Notes: generated by a model not told the origin, from the letters alone. 64,000 nt of DNA from Glandiceps talaboti (GCF_964340395.1 NC_135560.1:22927675-22991674), one strand, 5' to 3'. Positions 1-57,560 are shown, numbered from the stretch's first letter. Numbers and translations: made by a program.

Positions 1-682
1 TGGTGAAAATATCATGAATATTAATGAGCAATTTACGTAATTAATGATTTTCGGTAATTAGGCTATATCTCAAGAATGCACGCTTCAAATTCATTATAAC
101 TTGGTACACACATTTGCGATACTAAAGCGCACCTGTCCTGAAAATATTATTAATGTAGCTTTTAGTTTTAATAAGATATTGGCATATTTTCAGTACATTG
201 TACACACGATTAAAGGATCTATGTCATCGTTTTCTCCATAATGGCTTGCTCAATTCAAACAAAATTTTGAAGACGTATTCCGTAGGGTAATGGCAAGACT
301 TGATAGAGTAGAATAGAACTCAGTAATATAATCTGATGCCGTCTTGACTTCATTGAACACTCCTTACTTACATGTACATACTGAGTTCTCAAAAACCACT
401 ATGTTTAATTTCTATTTCATCAACTAATATACTATTCAAAGGTATAGTACGAAAAACTCAGGATGACTTTAAACAGTGTAGTTACAATCCTATACCAAAA
501 CTATGCACCTAGGCTAATACAGCAACAACTTCACATTGACATTGTTGTATCATTGTGATTACCAATATGTTACATTTAATCATAGACAGTCCATTGTCTA
601 TGATGTAATGTTTTATTTCAGAAGTTAAGAATACTTCAAGCAAACTTTCTGAGAAAGCATCTGATATATATTTTTTTTATAG

Positions 683-41701
<41,019 letters not shown>

Positions 41702-42690
41702 TGTCTAAAAAGTAAAAGAGAAGTAGAAGGGTAACAAGACCTGTAATTAATTCAACTATTGCTCTCAATTTGTTTTTAGTGCAGTATTTCTCATTGTATA
41801 ATGATATTCATCATACACATCAGTAGTGTTATCAAATGGTGTGCAGAACTGTATGGTAATAATACAACACCTATTTCATGCTGAAATATCTTCATGACAA
41901 CTCTATGTTTTGTGTTTTCTTACAATCGACTCAACTATGTAAACATGCAAACAAAGCAAAGCAGATAGAGTACAATATATTGGCTAGAGTTCTTCTGTCC
42001 CTCGTGTAACTTCCCGAAGAAACTACATTTTGTATATTATGTAGCTATGACAGTTTTGGACCATTGAAAGCAAAATACCTGTTTTCATCATAGGAAGAGT
42101 CACACAAAATGAAAGGGTGTTTGTTAATATCATGCATGAATTATTATGATGGAAATCAAGCTATAGACAAACTAAAGACAGCCAGTCTAGAACTATTGTT
42201 TCATGTTGATACAATCTAATTTTCCTCAAGTGCCCGAACATTCAACCTCATTCGGTGCTTACACTGCCTTGATTTACCTGGTGATTATATCCACATAACC
42301 AAGGCAACACCATCACCCACTTGGGTAATCTGCCCCTTGCAATGACTACAGTTTTAGTTTGTGTTTGTGTATAGTTCATTTCTGTAGTTGTATTTTGAAT
42401 AGTGGAACAGCTTTTTATTGTGTCCTGTCAAACAGATGTCACCAGTAGTATTACATTTCAGTGGTCAAGCAGGTCATACATATGTTGTCCACAGATGTAT
42501 TGTAGACAGTTTTCATAAAGTATTAGTGTATGTAATGTAAGTGAAACTTTTGTTTACTTAAAAATTGAAACCAGACTGTCCTTGAAACATTATACCTTGA
42601 TATTTCATTGCTTATGTCACTCTGTAAACATTAGCTTAACTTATGATATAAAACACACAAAATTAAATAATAAAGATCAATCTTACATAA
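41702..42690 (+). other. FOCAD: FOCAD 3' UTR (inferred)
   Basis: About 1 kb of AT-rich sequence without exon-like frames reaches the first well-placed polyadenylation signal. The end point is inferred. Confidence 0.5.
42669..42674 (+). terminator. FOCAD: Polyadenylation signal AATAAA
   Basis: AATAAA lies inside aattaaataataaag, about 970 bp after the FOCAD stop, with a tgaggttt T/G-rich element about 40 bp on. It is the most likely 3' end signal of the gene. Confidence 0.55.
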
Positions 42691-45600
42691 TTTGAGAGTC
42701 TGAGGTTTATTACTACTTCTTTTAGCATGTGCCTGAGGGAATACAAGTCCTTTGTTGTAACTTTACTCAAGGAAACTCCAACACATTTTCAATTAAATCA
42801 AGAAGAACACTGGGGTCACCATGCAATGTTTTAAAATAAATAACCTGATTTCAAAAAAATTGCCCTTATTATTATTTGAAAATAAGATGATGAATAATGA
42901 AAGAAAAAAAGGACTAGGAACAATCTACACAGTTTTATTCCAATGGTGATACCTGTCCGTTCTGTGTTCTTGACAAGGTACCAGACATTGGCTGGAAAAG
43001 TTATGTTTACTAATGGCACAATATTATAAGCATTAGGTTGTGTTATCAGCGAAATAAAATGAATTAACCTAATAAGAGTGACTTCAAGGTGATTTAAAAC
43101 CTTTTTATGGCATAGCTATACTTGATTGACTGCAACCAGATATAGTTGAGTGTGGAATTGTGTCTTGCAGTATAGAATTGTGTCTTGCAGTATAGATGTG
43201 AAACGGTATCTGATATAGTGGCACGACACGTCGTATCTTAAACATTACAATGATTCGAGTTACTTTGGTGTTCAAACAACTCGGTCCATGAGGTGAATTC
43301 CCATAATTATGCACGCATGTTCGACGTTATCTTGTAAAACTTCATTTCAAAGGACATTTTTCTTCGTGTCTTCTACCCTTTGCATTTGTGATAAGGAATA
43401 CATTGGGGAAATATAGCCGTGTTTGTATTGAAGCTTAAGCCATGATGTTCACATACTCGATTCCTCTGTGACTATGGGGGCACTATTTAGTTTAAAGATA
43501 GTCAATAGTGTACATGACAAAAGTATCACTGAAATCAACCTTAAGGTTTGGTTGACTCGAAGAATTCCAATTACAGTGATTTTACCGGAGATTATTAGTT
43601 TTTGCAGTAGAAAAAATTCTCATATGAATAATTCAAATATGATATCATGTACTATGCAGATATTCTATGATTTGTATTTTGTATAAAAATTTGATTTGCC
43701 TTGTATAAGCCTAAAGTGATTTATTTCCTAGCTGCCAGACATCTTATCCTACATGTGATGTAACATATGCTTCCCACCGTGCATATTTAATTTTATCAAC
43801 CTTTAAAAATGCAATATTAACTTCGGCAAGTTTCTGAAATTTCTAGTGTGATATTTCAGTGGTTGATTCATAATAATTTTATCAATATAGTCTAATTGCG
43901 TTGGAGTGTTGATATGGAAGCCATAGGCAACCATCTACATGTCGAAATAGTTTATGTACCTTTTGGTAATGGAGAGAAGATTGCGAAATTAGAGACCTCT
44001 AATTCTGATGAAAAAGAGGGAAATACCACTGTCGCAAACCAGAGCTGTTATTTCTTCCTCGACACAATTGAAATAAAGCATCTTGGACAGTGCCGTAAAA
44101 CGACGCTGTTGTTTACGACGATGGGAGTTATTCCGCAATTTGCAAACCAATATGCACTGAATGATCATAAACGTTTGTGTTTGATAAATGTCTTTGGGAG
44201 TCTTTATTAATTACATGTGGGCTGGGAATGGAGGGGGCACGTTTTGCAAATTTATTCTCGGGGAGGGTCTAGTTTTATGGAACAGAAATTGTGGTAGTGC
44301 AACCTTTTAGCACGACGGAATCAAGGAGGACCATATTTTACCCAGTCCTGATTTACCCCCCCCCCTCATTGTAATCACGGAACGCTCCCTTAGCTGGTTG
44401 ATGGTTTAAAAAATATCTGTGATCGTCTTTCACGTGGCAAGCTTTAGTAAATTAATATAACCCAAGAAAAAATCAACATCTGCCTACACATGCCTTGTAC
44501 TGCGTAGACAACGAAACGAATCTGATTATAGGCACATGTATTCAAAATGGCATTTACTGTAAATAGTTTTGAAAATCTCCATAGAGCCATACTATGTGCT
44601 TTAATACTACTTTCTATTCCCATAAAAATATCGGTAACACATCATTACAACGCAAATATTACAACGCTACACTCTTGTCCTCTGTATGGTTTCATTGCCT
44701 TTGTACACTATTCACACCAACTGCCGCCAAATTATTCATCTCCGTCTTGGTTTCCTGTTGTCTTTCAGCGCCAGTGATTACTGAGTTATAAGTGTATTTA
44801 GGTATAGTGAAATATGAGACCACATAAAGGTTTTCATCAGATGACTCATTAACTTGCCAATTGCTTTACATCAACTGTGTAATGGTGTGCAGCATTTTTT
44901 TTGCATGCGAAGCCGTTTTATATTTCATTAAGTTGTTAGTCACAACAGGGGTCGAACAGAGTTTATCATACGCATACTTCAGACCACTATAGAAATTTAG
45001 TGGGCTGAGGTAATAGGTGTACTAACCCCCCATCCCCCACCCCCCATCCCGTCCCCGTAACCTTATGGTCATGTTATCACAATATACATACACCGATATG
45101 CATGTGCATAACTTTCGTTGTCAAACTGCTCTTTTCAAGTGATTGTTCGCTCAAGTTCAGGGTTAAATTCTGGAGATTAATTTGGTCAGATTAATTTGGT
45201 TGTTTATATTGAATTTCATTAATATCGATCTTTCAAGGCTATGCAGTATTTATATACTTAACTCTTAAATCCATTCTTGTAATGAACACCTCGCCAATTT
45301 TAAAGAAATGAAATACTTCCTGAAACGACCATCTCTGTACATACATACCGTTATTTCATCACAACTATCCCCTGACTTGACACCCAAGTAGATAAACAAT
45401 CACGTGTCTACATCTCTAACCTTGTGAGTAGCATTTTTCAAAAAAGCTAATTATTGGCCATATAACTGTAATCCTCTTACGTTCACGACGACACAATTTA
45501 CCCCTTTTAAGATGTGGGTTTGTTGATCTTTCTTACAATCTTTAGCAATGTCAGACGTGAATAATCTTTAAAGAACCTTCAATATACTTTTCCATTTAAA

Positions 45601-48600
45601 GTCTGTAAAAAGTCCAACATGAATACTCTCTGAAGAATCTAAATATACTGTTCCATTTAAAGTGTGTAAGAATGCCAGACATGAATACTCTTGGGACGCT
45701 AACACAAACCAATATTAACTAAATGTTAGTTGAGAGTCTACTATCTGTATCCCATTGTGGATTTTTTTATGGAATTCAAACACATTATCCATGAAAATCA
45801 GACAAATTATTACAAGAGCAGGGACCAAATCTGAAACCAAAAGTATGTGCATAAATTATTTATATTATCAAAATCGTTAAGATTTATCTTAAGTTAATTG
45901 ATTTCACAGACAAAGTGTACAAAAGGGTTCATTTGAAAGACGTAAAGAAGTTTCACACACATCAACTGGTATATAAGCCATGAAACGTGACTTTGTTATG
46001 TGAATGCGTTCTAGAATGTGTGATTTAGAACATAATAGTTGAGAATTGGCCATAACGGATTGTATAACATAATTATGTACAGTATTTTACTTCTGATACC
46101 ACGATATGAATTGTTAAAACGTTTGATCGAGGGAATATACCTTTTTTCGGTTCACGGTATCAAACTTTACCATAAGCTCATTTAATAATCTTACAGCCCA
46201 TAAAGTACACCGTGTTCGCTGCATGCTCTTTATTTTATAAAGCCGCGTGTAAGTGTCTCATTTTGTTGAAACCACTGTATTATTCCCGTGTACAACGAAA
46301 AGTACAGCTGTGTCCGTTTTTAAAAGGAAATAATTTGATTGATGTCGAATACCACAAAGACGTGAACCTGATCCACGGTTTATAGAGTTAAAGTTCAAGA
46401 GCTTTAATTTGCAATTTGCTTTCGTCCAAAAAGAAATTGCATGATCCGCACATAATAAGATTTAAAAATAAGCTTTGAGACATTTGTTTAAACGAACCTG
46501 TCACAGACTGATATCACCATTGAAAGTTTTCTTCCAAACTGAAGTAGGTATGAATAGCGAATTAACGTCAACTTGTGGCTTAAAGTATTGAATACTTTAA
46601 AGTGTGATGATGACAAGAGTCGGAGATTTGCAGTTTGGTTTGGTTTTACTTTCGACTAATTGCCATTCAAATGAAGTCTTTCGTCTCACTGTTTGCGCCA
46701 AACAAAACACGACGAACTACCTGCTCGTCTAGATCAAGTCAAAGCATTCTATAGACTTCCTTATGTATAATGTACATCACATTCATAACTAGGTCTTGTA
46801 GTAGTTGCTTGCTGTTCTATCTTTATAGGCCTACCAGTATGAATGAAGTTCGGCTACAGTTCTTTCAAACAATCGTCATCTCCTGTACCTTGAAGGTACT
46901 GTAGTCTAATACTGGCGATTTATACATATGCATACAACATCTAAAACACCCTTCCAAAACTATGCACACGTTACTGTTTAGAATCTTCAAACCCGGTTGG
47001 TGTAAATGCATCTTACGCTCCTAAGAATGTCTTATGTTCCAAAAGAAAGCGAAGCGTAAATACAGAAGAAAGCCAACTTTGTATGTAGTATTCTCAAACC
47101 TCAGAATTGCATACACTTCCACTTCCTGGCGGTAGGCTGTATAATTTAACACAATTCTGTAAGCGAAAGGAGCCCAATTCTGGAAATCCTTTCTTGCCGT
47201 GTTAGTGTCAGATGTAATTCTTTTCATTTGCTTTAGAATAGGTTAAGGTCTACCTGAAGGATCGTTTGATGATGTGTATGTTATTTCAAGATTAACTGAA
47301 TTTGATCCCCGGAGTAAAAAAAAAAATGATTGTAAAAAAACCACCAAAAAGTACGGCTTAAAATCAAATCCGCCCTGAGCAAGATTGAATATTGTCATCA
47401 AATTTGCAGAGGTAAAGGAGAGGAAAATGTCAAATACAATTCATTTTAGCTTACCGGATGGCCTGTTTCTCTCGATGTCGATTACCAATAACCTTAGACT
47501 TTTTACGTGATCATTAACGTGCTTGTAAGCACGCAAACCCAGGCACCACCATATGCTGATAACATCAATTTCCACATAACAATGATCGTACGTGTTTTTG
47601 CGCTTCTAACCTGTGATACTAACTATTAATTAAACTTTCTCCAAGGTGTAGAATTTAATACAGTTATAATCCTAAAGCTATTAAAAGTCGGAAGGAAATT
47701 CACTGAAACGTAAAGGCTGTCCCTTTAAATATCAACAGGTCACAATTTCTCAATCAAATAAGGACATTGATATTATAAATTTCATTTGCTACAGAAATCT
47801 TATTCCTTGTAAATTGAAAGTATTAAGTATCTTTTTTGTTGTATCTTTCGAAGACCATATTTTGTTGTTCGAGCACATAGCAGAAGCTATATAACCAATA
47901 GGCATCATTGAGATTCCCTTTACATAACCGCTAAGAACTTATTGTTAAAATGCGTCGTGCGGATTATGAAGGACTTATTTATAGTGTTACCCCAGGAAAA
48001 CATATTGTGTTTTGCGTTCTGTCCCCTACAGTTCCATGATCATTTTGAAATTGTTATAAAAGATGAACACTGAAAGTCGACATCTTTGAACGACGAAAGT
48101 CAGATATTGAACTAATATTACTTGCTGTCAGCAAAGATTGTAAAACGTTAGTAGAGCCCACAGGTTTGTTGTTAATACTCTAAACGCCATATTAGGGGAG
48201 CAGGTAATTGCCTCTTTCTTGTCTTAGCCGCTATTTTTCACCCACCAGCGTCAATAATGAGATGAGTTCATCACTTTATTTTCACGAACACGACTCTACA
48301 CTACAGCTTACATCATTAAATATACATCGTTTTCGTTGCCCTAATTTATTTTTTTTTAAATCGTTCGCGTCGTTTAACACACACATCCTGCCCATGTACG
48401 GATTCGAATGTTCCTTCAGATGATCTGAATCATATAACAGATAACATTAAAGACAATTGCAATTTTGTTGTGAACAAATTGTGACAGCTTTAATCAAAAT
48501 ATGTTTTCTGATAATATAGTATCTTTCAATAGTAACCTTCTGTATCATACCTTGGTTATATCCCCTAGCTATACTATTCATACTGGCTGTAGATGCGGTT

Positions 48601-49620
48601 CACATTTATCATGTTTTGCGAGTACATTATTTTGAACATTTATACAATCAACGTACTTTTGTTGTACATTTGAGTTTACGCTGCTCAGTATCACATGCAT
48701 GGCAACACCACAATAGTAGGTTTTCAGTGGTAATAACATGTATTGTTAAACTTTCTGCTTCGTAAATGTAATACAAAACACCAAATATGCTATAATAATC
48801 TGCTACGTATCACGTGACAACGTTGTACTCCCAGACTTCCCACATTGCCATGATATACGTAGCTATCGATCATGAAGACATAGAATTTTGAGACAGTTTT
48901 GGTCTACGGTGTAGCTCAAAATGCAGATAAGTTTCAAACGTAAATACCAGACAACTCCACTAGACTGACTCTCTGTGAATATGAGGTCGACGTTTAACAC
49001 TTGCAATAATTATTTCTGAATGTTTCACGATCGCCTTTAGATGGATCATCACCTGAATGACAGCAATTTAGTGAGAAGGGCATGTAGGTTAATACTTGCC
49101 AGCCAGAAATAATAGTATAAATTTACGACTATAGAGATGTACAATTAACACGCATTGCCAAGTAGTTTACTGTATGAAACAGGTCAAAGTGCGTTTTCTG
49201 TCATCTTAAATTGACGTTATTCTGGTTTTTAGTTTTAAAGCGTGTGTCATGAGGGGGCAATAGTACATTATGTCTTTAGATGTAAAATAAACAGAACATA
49301 AAGGTAGCATCAGAACCAGCATTTTTTAAACTTCTTATTCAAGCAAATAGCCATTTTGTTGGCCATCGCAAAGAAATGGAATCAATTCAAAACATTCTTT
49401 GAACATCCTGAAATTAACCAAAATTATTGTAATATAAACCATTTTTCATTCATTAGTTTTGTTGTAGATTAACGAATATATAGTTTCCATAAAATAGAAT
49501 GTGACTACGAAAAAATCGGCAATATCCTTTACAGCCAATTTTCTATTTAATATTGGACAAATGTTGTATTTTCCGTTACTAGTAAAAGGATGTCTGACTC
49601 AGAAAATGTTTCTATCCCAC
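42691..49620. other. Intergenic, no gene recognised
   Basis: AT-rich sequence. Two short open frames (43914-44210 and 44547-44777) have no recognisable domain. A 23-bp tandem duplication (gaattgtgtcttgcagtata) sits at 43154-43195. A loose 67-bp duplication with tttccatttaaagt.tgtaa lies at 45545-45692. C-rich runs are at 44357-44366 and 45027-45055. A conserved non-coding role cannot be judged from one sequence. Confidence 0.5.
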
Positions 49621-49624
49621 AGTT

Positions 49625-49740
<116 letters not shown>

Positions 49741-49795
49741 CTCGGTGAGTATCAATCTGCTAAGACAGTGCTCTATACCGCAGTGGCAGAGCGTA

Positions 49796-49961
49796 ATAGT
49801 TTTGGTAGTACTGGAACTCTTTCTTGGGTGTAACTCGGAGTTTCACGCATATTGCGATCATCAGACACTCTGAAATAAATACCAGACAGTGTCTGATGAT
49901 CGCAATATGCGTGAAACTCCGAGTTACACCCAAGAAAGAGTTCCAGTACTACCAAAACTAT
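49796..49961. mobile_element. Perfect 74-bp inverted repeat with 18-base loop
   Basis: Positions 49796-49869 and 49888-49961 are exact reverse complements (atagttttggtagtactgga ... gatcatcagacact). The unit is bordered on both sides by TA repeats (49628-49739, and 49960-50016 with ctt interruptions). Perfect arms mean recent origin or gene conversion. The type of element is unknown. Confidence 0.9.
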
Positions 49962-50016
49962 ATATATATATATATATCTTTATATATATATATCTTTATA
50001 TATATATATATCTTTA
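49960..50016. repeat. (TA)n interrupted by ctt
   Basis: Blocks of TA dinucleotides are separated by ctt at near-regular intervals. Confidence 0.9.
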
Positions 50017-51305
50017 TAAAATGCTAAGGTGAGCACTAGCTCATAAGAAATGACCAGGTCATGGACATATATAGGCAGCAAAGCACTATATAGGTAAACC
50101 CTGTGAATCTGTTCTACACAATTCTCCAGGTTTCAGTCGAACACAGCGTATTATTCATTTTATTTACCGAGTGAAGAAACCTGATCATCGGCAGGATTTT
50201 TTTAAATAAATTAATGTAGTCTAGTACTATATTTGGATCGACATCCAACTAAACTAACACTGTCTTCTGTATAAAGTATGGTTTGCAATTCGAACATCTA
50301 TGCAATGAAGAGAAGTATTTTATAAGGTTGTATTGTCCAGTTATACACTGTAATCAAATCATTGATTAAAAAGGTTAGAAAATAACCCAAGTCTTGTGAA
50401 TATTCCTTTGAAGTTTCTACATTTCACTGCGAATGGGTATAATTCACTTTTTATCTTCATTGCGCTGAACAAGTTTGTTGATTCATCTTGAGGTTAATAA
50501 AGTGTCACCGACGGATTTCATTTGAGATAGTGCATTTGATTCAAAAAAGCGATATCGACTTTTATTTTCGACGTCAACTCCGCAGGGGTTTAGAACATTC
50601 ATTTTAGCTTACAACGTATCCACGGATGTGCCCTTTTGATGTAAATGGTTTTTACCATGTTTATCACTGTTTATCAACTGGAATATGACATGACCAAACA
50701 TATTTGAAGTATAAGCCCATAATATTTTATTCAAGTAATGATAATAATGGTTTTAATTGGACTATATCATTAATATTACTAAACAGCACTTCCCTGTATT
50801 TTTCACATTCATCTTATCCTGCTTCAGTAAGAATTGAAAGAGCGTCAAATATATGTGTAACACTGTAGATCATAGAATAGTGTGCCTTTTGCGAAAAATC
50901 ATGAAACGATATTTTATATGTTGACATATCTGCAATATATGAAATGATGAGACAGTTGCATCTTTTTTCCCTAGAGACTGGTTAGATGTACCATACGCGT
51001 TTCTTATTTCATGATACATAAAATTTTAAAATACACAGAAAACCGTTCCTTCATTCACTCTTACTTTATACCTTTGGGGTGCTTATTTCAGCTGCATATT
51101 ACTAGTATTCTGCCTACAGAAGGATATACCTAACCATTATTTGCTATTGGCATAACACAAACCTGATGTTTGGGTATAATAACACAATACATAAATGATT
51201 CGATGGCATACATTATTACACATAGACTAACCATTATTATACCATCGCTAGACTGGTTAAATCGACGCTTTATGTAAGTATTTGCTAAAACGTTCACCAA
51301 AGTAA
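50017..51305. other. Intergenic, nothing recognised
   Basis: AT-rich unique-looking sequence; no open frame with protein-like content, no repeats seen. Confidence 0.5.
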
Positions 51306-51308
51306 ATA

Positions 51309-51344
<36 letters not shown>

Positions 51345-51489
51345 TGTATGTATGTATGTATGTATGTATGTGTGTGTATTGTATGTATGTATGTATGTAT
51401 GTATGTATGTATGTATGTATGTATGTGTGTGTATTGTATGTATGTATGTATGTATGTATGTATGTATGTATGTATGTATGCATGCATGA
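51306..51489. repeat. (TATG)n microsatellite with higher-order structure
   Basis: Three TATG blocks are joined by two identical interruptions (tgtgtgtattg) near 51370 and 51425, so a block plus its interruption has itself been duplicated (about 55-60 bp). Open frames across it are repeat artefacts. Confidence 0.95.
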
Positions 51490-52337
51490 CTACATCCCAC
51501 TATCAGAGTAAAAAGAAAATAATACCATCGTCTTGAACAAGAGGAGATAAAATAATTGCGTATGGACATGACATGAAGTGGGTGATATGATTTCTTTCTC
51601 TCAATACGACACAAGGTCAAGTAGAGAAGAACATGCTGTTTACACATGAGTTGTTTCTGACAAAACTTAGAATACATAATTTGTGTACTTGATAAAGCTG
51701 TAACACCAATGAGTTTAGACGAATCGTCGACTGGTTCGACAAAACTCCCACCAATAATCCTACATTTTGTTGTCTGGCTCGACAAGTATCGTAATACCAT
51801 TGCTACATGTCATCGTCTGCCAGAACAAAACTTAAGTATAATTGTTACATTTCAATCAATTGACATGCCTGAAAAGGTATATATTGTTACAATGTATATG
51901 ATTTGGTGACGATATGCTAAGATAATGACAACTCACGTAACGAAAGTTAAGCAATTAATGTTTAGTTGATAAACTTTCTGTTGATCCAGGCAACATTTTG
52001 TTTCACTGTTATTCCATTGCACTGTAACTCAATGTAAATATGATGGTAAATCCAGCTGAGTGTTGAATTCAATACCTGTGAGAATATACCGACACCAAAC
52101 CTGGCTGGAAAATCAATTTATGATTTCCAAATGACTCCAGAAACGGCAGGTGGCAGATGTAGAATTATAAAGCAACTGTTCAGTGAACAATTGACCTAGT
52201 AACTCTCCGATATACTCTCTAGTAATGTACTTACCAATTGGATAACAAATTACCTTCAAAATCATCTTTCGGTATAATTAACCAGAAGTTGGAAAAATGG
52301 ATAGATAAACTGAACAAGATATTCCTATATAATGATG

Positions 52338-52429
52338 AAAATCGATAACCCAAAGTTTACATAAGTCTGTGTGTCCAATTATTCAAAATCGATAACCCAA
52401 AGTTTACATAAGTCTGTGTGTCCAATTAT
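52338..52429. repeat. 47-bp tandem duplication
   Basis: aaaatcgataacccaaagt through gtgtgtccaattat is present at 52338 and 52385 with essentially no differences. Confidence 0.9.
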
Positions 52430-53302
52430 ATTGTCTTATTGCTTCCTGTATGTTGCTCAGTTTCAGGCTACACAATTCACTTTCCAAAAAATTAGTTATT
52501 GAATCGAATACACTTATAACCTTGTTAGTGTATTTCTCAGGCGATGTTCTCCAATCTTTCTAAAATCTATATTCTGGTCTACAATACTCTTACTATGTTT
52601 AGCTTTGATAAATTCATTATTCAAAATAGTTTCGCTATTGTGTTGCTATTTAAGATTCAATATTCATGAATATTCAATTTTCAAAGTAAAATTGGAAATC
52701 ATTCGCAGTTATGTTAACCTTTTTGTGTGTTGGATTTTGAAGCTGTGCAGAGATTATATTTGCATGAGATCGTGACATTTAATTCTTTAAATTGGTCAAG
52801 CGAGCAAGCCCATGCTGTTACTTGCACGCTATGTACTCTATATATGCTATTACATTAAGTTTGTGTTTCAATTCCTTCTTAGCCTTATCTCCTAGATGTA
52901 GTACGTATTTCTCATTTCCAATACCCGTTTGACTCATTAATGCAATGCTCTAGTTAATCTTAGAAATTGAAATTCGAATCCCCCAATTCATTACTTCCAA
53001 TGATGCATGGCCGATATATGATCGACTCATATCAATGAACGACAGCGCTTTGAAGTAAAAATTTCCAGGATGGCACATTCTAGCGTACACCGGAGATAAT
53101 TAACACTCGTTGTTACAAATTGATCGACAGCGTGGACGTGATTACCACGACATGTTTGGAATATCTATTTTGATTTTAGCCGTCAATTGGAAAGACCTTT
53201 TCTTTTCTCCTATATTTCATTATGTTGCTGCAATATCGAAATGTGGGTTATTTACATTTATAACGTTGCCAACTAGACACATGCAGACACACAAACACAT
53301 AT

Positions 53303-53352
53303 GTCTATCCGTCCGTCCGTCCGTCTGCCTGTCTGTCTGTCTGTCTGTCTGT
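53303..53352. repeat. (GTCC)n/(GTCT)n microsatellite
   Basis: gtccgtccgtccgt passes into gtctgtctgtctgt. Confidence 0.93.
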
Positions 53353-53409
53353 CTACATACATACAGAAATAAATGTCATTCATTCAATCATTCATTCATT
53401 CAGTTATAA

Positions 53410-55412
<2,003 letters not shown>

Positions 55413-56176
55413 ACATTTTGACACTTCTGTAGAACATTTTGACAAATTACAGTTCAGGAGTTATTTCATGGCACAAAAACGACAAATACACTTATCTTGT
55501 TCTTTTGCAAAGTGGTCTACTTCAACAGGTAGACATCTACAAATGGTAAACATGAGCAACGTAAAGACATGCAAAAGTTAGAAGAACTTTGGAGTAACAA
55601 TTTTTGAAGTTGAAGTAGGTAGACGTGAAGGTCACGCATGTACAGACCGAGTTTGCAAAGTCAGCCGCACAAATAGTGGAAGAGAAGTACCATTTTCTCC
55701 TTGAATGTCCTAAATAACACAATGTACGCGTCAAATACATTCCACTAGTCTAAGAGTTTTACCTTTTGTTGAGGTTAAAAGATGAGGTCATTATAAGAAA
55801 CATGTACAGATATTTTCAGCGCCATCAGGAATTTTTGAATAGTATAAAGATTCGAGTGGTTTAGTGTATGTATATGCTTTCGGTTATGTTTTTCGATAAA
55901 TCATTGCTGATTGACTATTGTATTCATCTTTTATTCTATTATAATAGAAAATGTAAATCCCAAAGCACGTGGGCCGGAGGCCTTGAAATGCAAAGACAGT
56001 CTGAATCTGAATCCGCTTCAAGTGGTGTCTTCCAAAATGAATGCGTCCCCACTTGAAGTGACGTTTATCAATATTCCCCCACCAAAACACCCCAACCAGT
56101 TCAGAATGACTGGCCCCCAACTGCCAATGCGTACGTATGAATATTCAGTTAATTGGGTCCTTTACATAGTAAAAGA

Positions 56177-56182
56177 CATTTT

Positions 56183-56221
<39 letters not shown>

Positions 56222-56225
56222 TTTT
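56177..56225. repeat. (ATTT)n microsatellite
   Basis: About eleven tandem ATTT units. Confidence 0.95.
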
Positions 56226-56395
56226 ATAAACTGCAATGCATCCATTATATGGGTTTTCATGCAGTTGCAAAATATAACAGATTCAAATACATATTTCAAT
56301 TAAAATATATGTGACAGATACAAAATATAATGCAATAATATACAATATTGGACATCGAGAGGAGTGGGAGAATGCAGACCGGGAGTGGGCTTTCG

Positions 56396-56583
56396 GAATG
56401 TGGAGTTGTATCCTTGTGTTGTATTGATGAACGGTATCATTGGTTGTTACAAGTTTAGAATGTGGAATTTGATCCTTGCGTTGTATTGATAAACGGTGAC
56501 ATTGGTTGTTACAAGTTCAGAATGTGGAATTTGATCCTTGCGTTGTATTGATGAACGGTATCATTGGTTGTTTACAAGTTCAG
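56396..56583. repeat. 62-bp tandem repeat, three copies
   Basis: gaatgtgga starts each unit at 56396, 56458 and 56520, followed by atccttg.gttgtattgat and attggttgtt.acaagtt. Confidence 0.92.
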
Positions 56584-57461
56584 AAAGATATGATGGTACT
56601 TTTGTTAAATAACACATTTTTGACAAGTTTATTGAAGTTGTAGTTGTGCCGCTCTTGGATGGTTGGCCAATCGAGTGCAATTCTGGCGGTAGGGAAAACA
56701 CAGTGAAAATACCAGCCTGGGTGGTTCGTGATAGCCTGTGGACTGACGGCGAAAGCCTTGTTGTCGACGTGATAGCAAGCGTGCAACATAGCACTGTCAC
56801 GTAGTCTCAAACCTGAATAGAAATCTTTACAAGCACGTATTCATGTATCTTTGTATGTCTTTGCCTGTCTAAAAAAATCGCTGAGAGTAATTCCCAGCAC
56901 AAAAGAACACCCTACAAATGGAAACTGGAGAAACTAGGTAGACAAATGACTTCTACAAATGATAGATATAGCTAGCTTTACAATACAGGTAACGTTTTTT
57001 TTTTTCAATTTAGTAAAGAGCGACAGATGATACCCCGATTGATTGAAAGTACTGAAGCTCACAACATCATCGATTTAACAAAATAAAATGAACGTTTGAT
57101 TGGTAAGCTTCAAATGTTAGTTAATGATGACAGACTTTCATTTATTTAGAAAAGGACTAGGCTTTCCGAAAAAAGACTACCTGAGGTTTTATTAAAAACA
57201 TGATGGTCGTCGTTTATTTTTCTGGTCCAGTATCCCGAAGCATTAATAATGTAACAAATGGTCTCTCGACTATGCTCTGAGTGGTTTAAGATAGGGAATT
57301 AGCTTGATGATATCCCAAAGGGTTTAACTCGGCACAGTCTCAGGTGAAAACAAACGTCGTAATTGCGAATAGCCATTTGAATGCAAGATTGCTTCCATCC
57401 GTGTGTCTGACAGCTGATGATAGAACATTGTCCTTACACAATTATGAAGACTCGCATATGA

Positions 57462-57560
57462 ATGTGTATGTATGTGTGTATGTATGTATGTATGTATGTA
57501 TGTATGTGTGTATGTATGTATGTGTGTGTGTGTGTGTGTGTGCGTGCGTGCGTGCGTATG
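57462..57560. repeat. TATG/TG/TGCG microsatellite
   Basis: tatg units, then tg dinucleotides, then tgcg units, followed by short tagg runs to about 57615. Confidence 0.93.

Noticed and set aside
1-682. An upstream FOCAD exon or promoter in the first 680 bp
   Set aside because: No frame with suitable splice borders; the sequence reads as intron ending at the acceptor at 681-682.
43914-44210. Open frame of about 98 codons from an ATG at 43914 (an upstream TTG could extend it)
   Set aside because: No domain, no splice sites with coding continuation and no homologue that I recognise; kept as background only.
44547-44777. Open frame of 76 codons starting aaaATGg with a hydrophobic N-terminal segment like a signal peptide
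   Set aside because: The remainder lacks conserved motifs and no downstream exon was found. It could be a first exon, but evidence is too thin to call.
51130-51800. Several overlapping open frames of 60-170 codons rich in Tyr-Val-Cys-Met or His-Thr-Tyr-Ile
   Set aside because: They are readings of the TATG microsatellite in different frames.
55911-56303. Open frame of 130 codons near 56 kb
   Set aside because: Its end is the ATTT microsatellite and the rest shows no family signature; the opposite strand is equally open.
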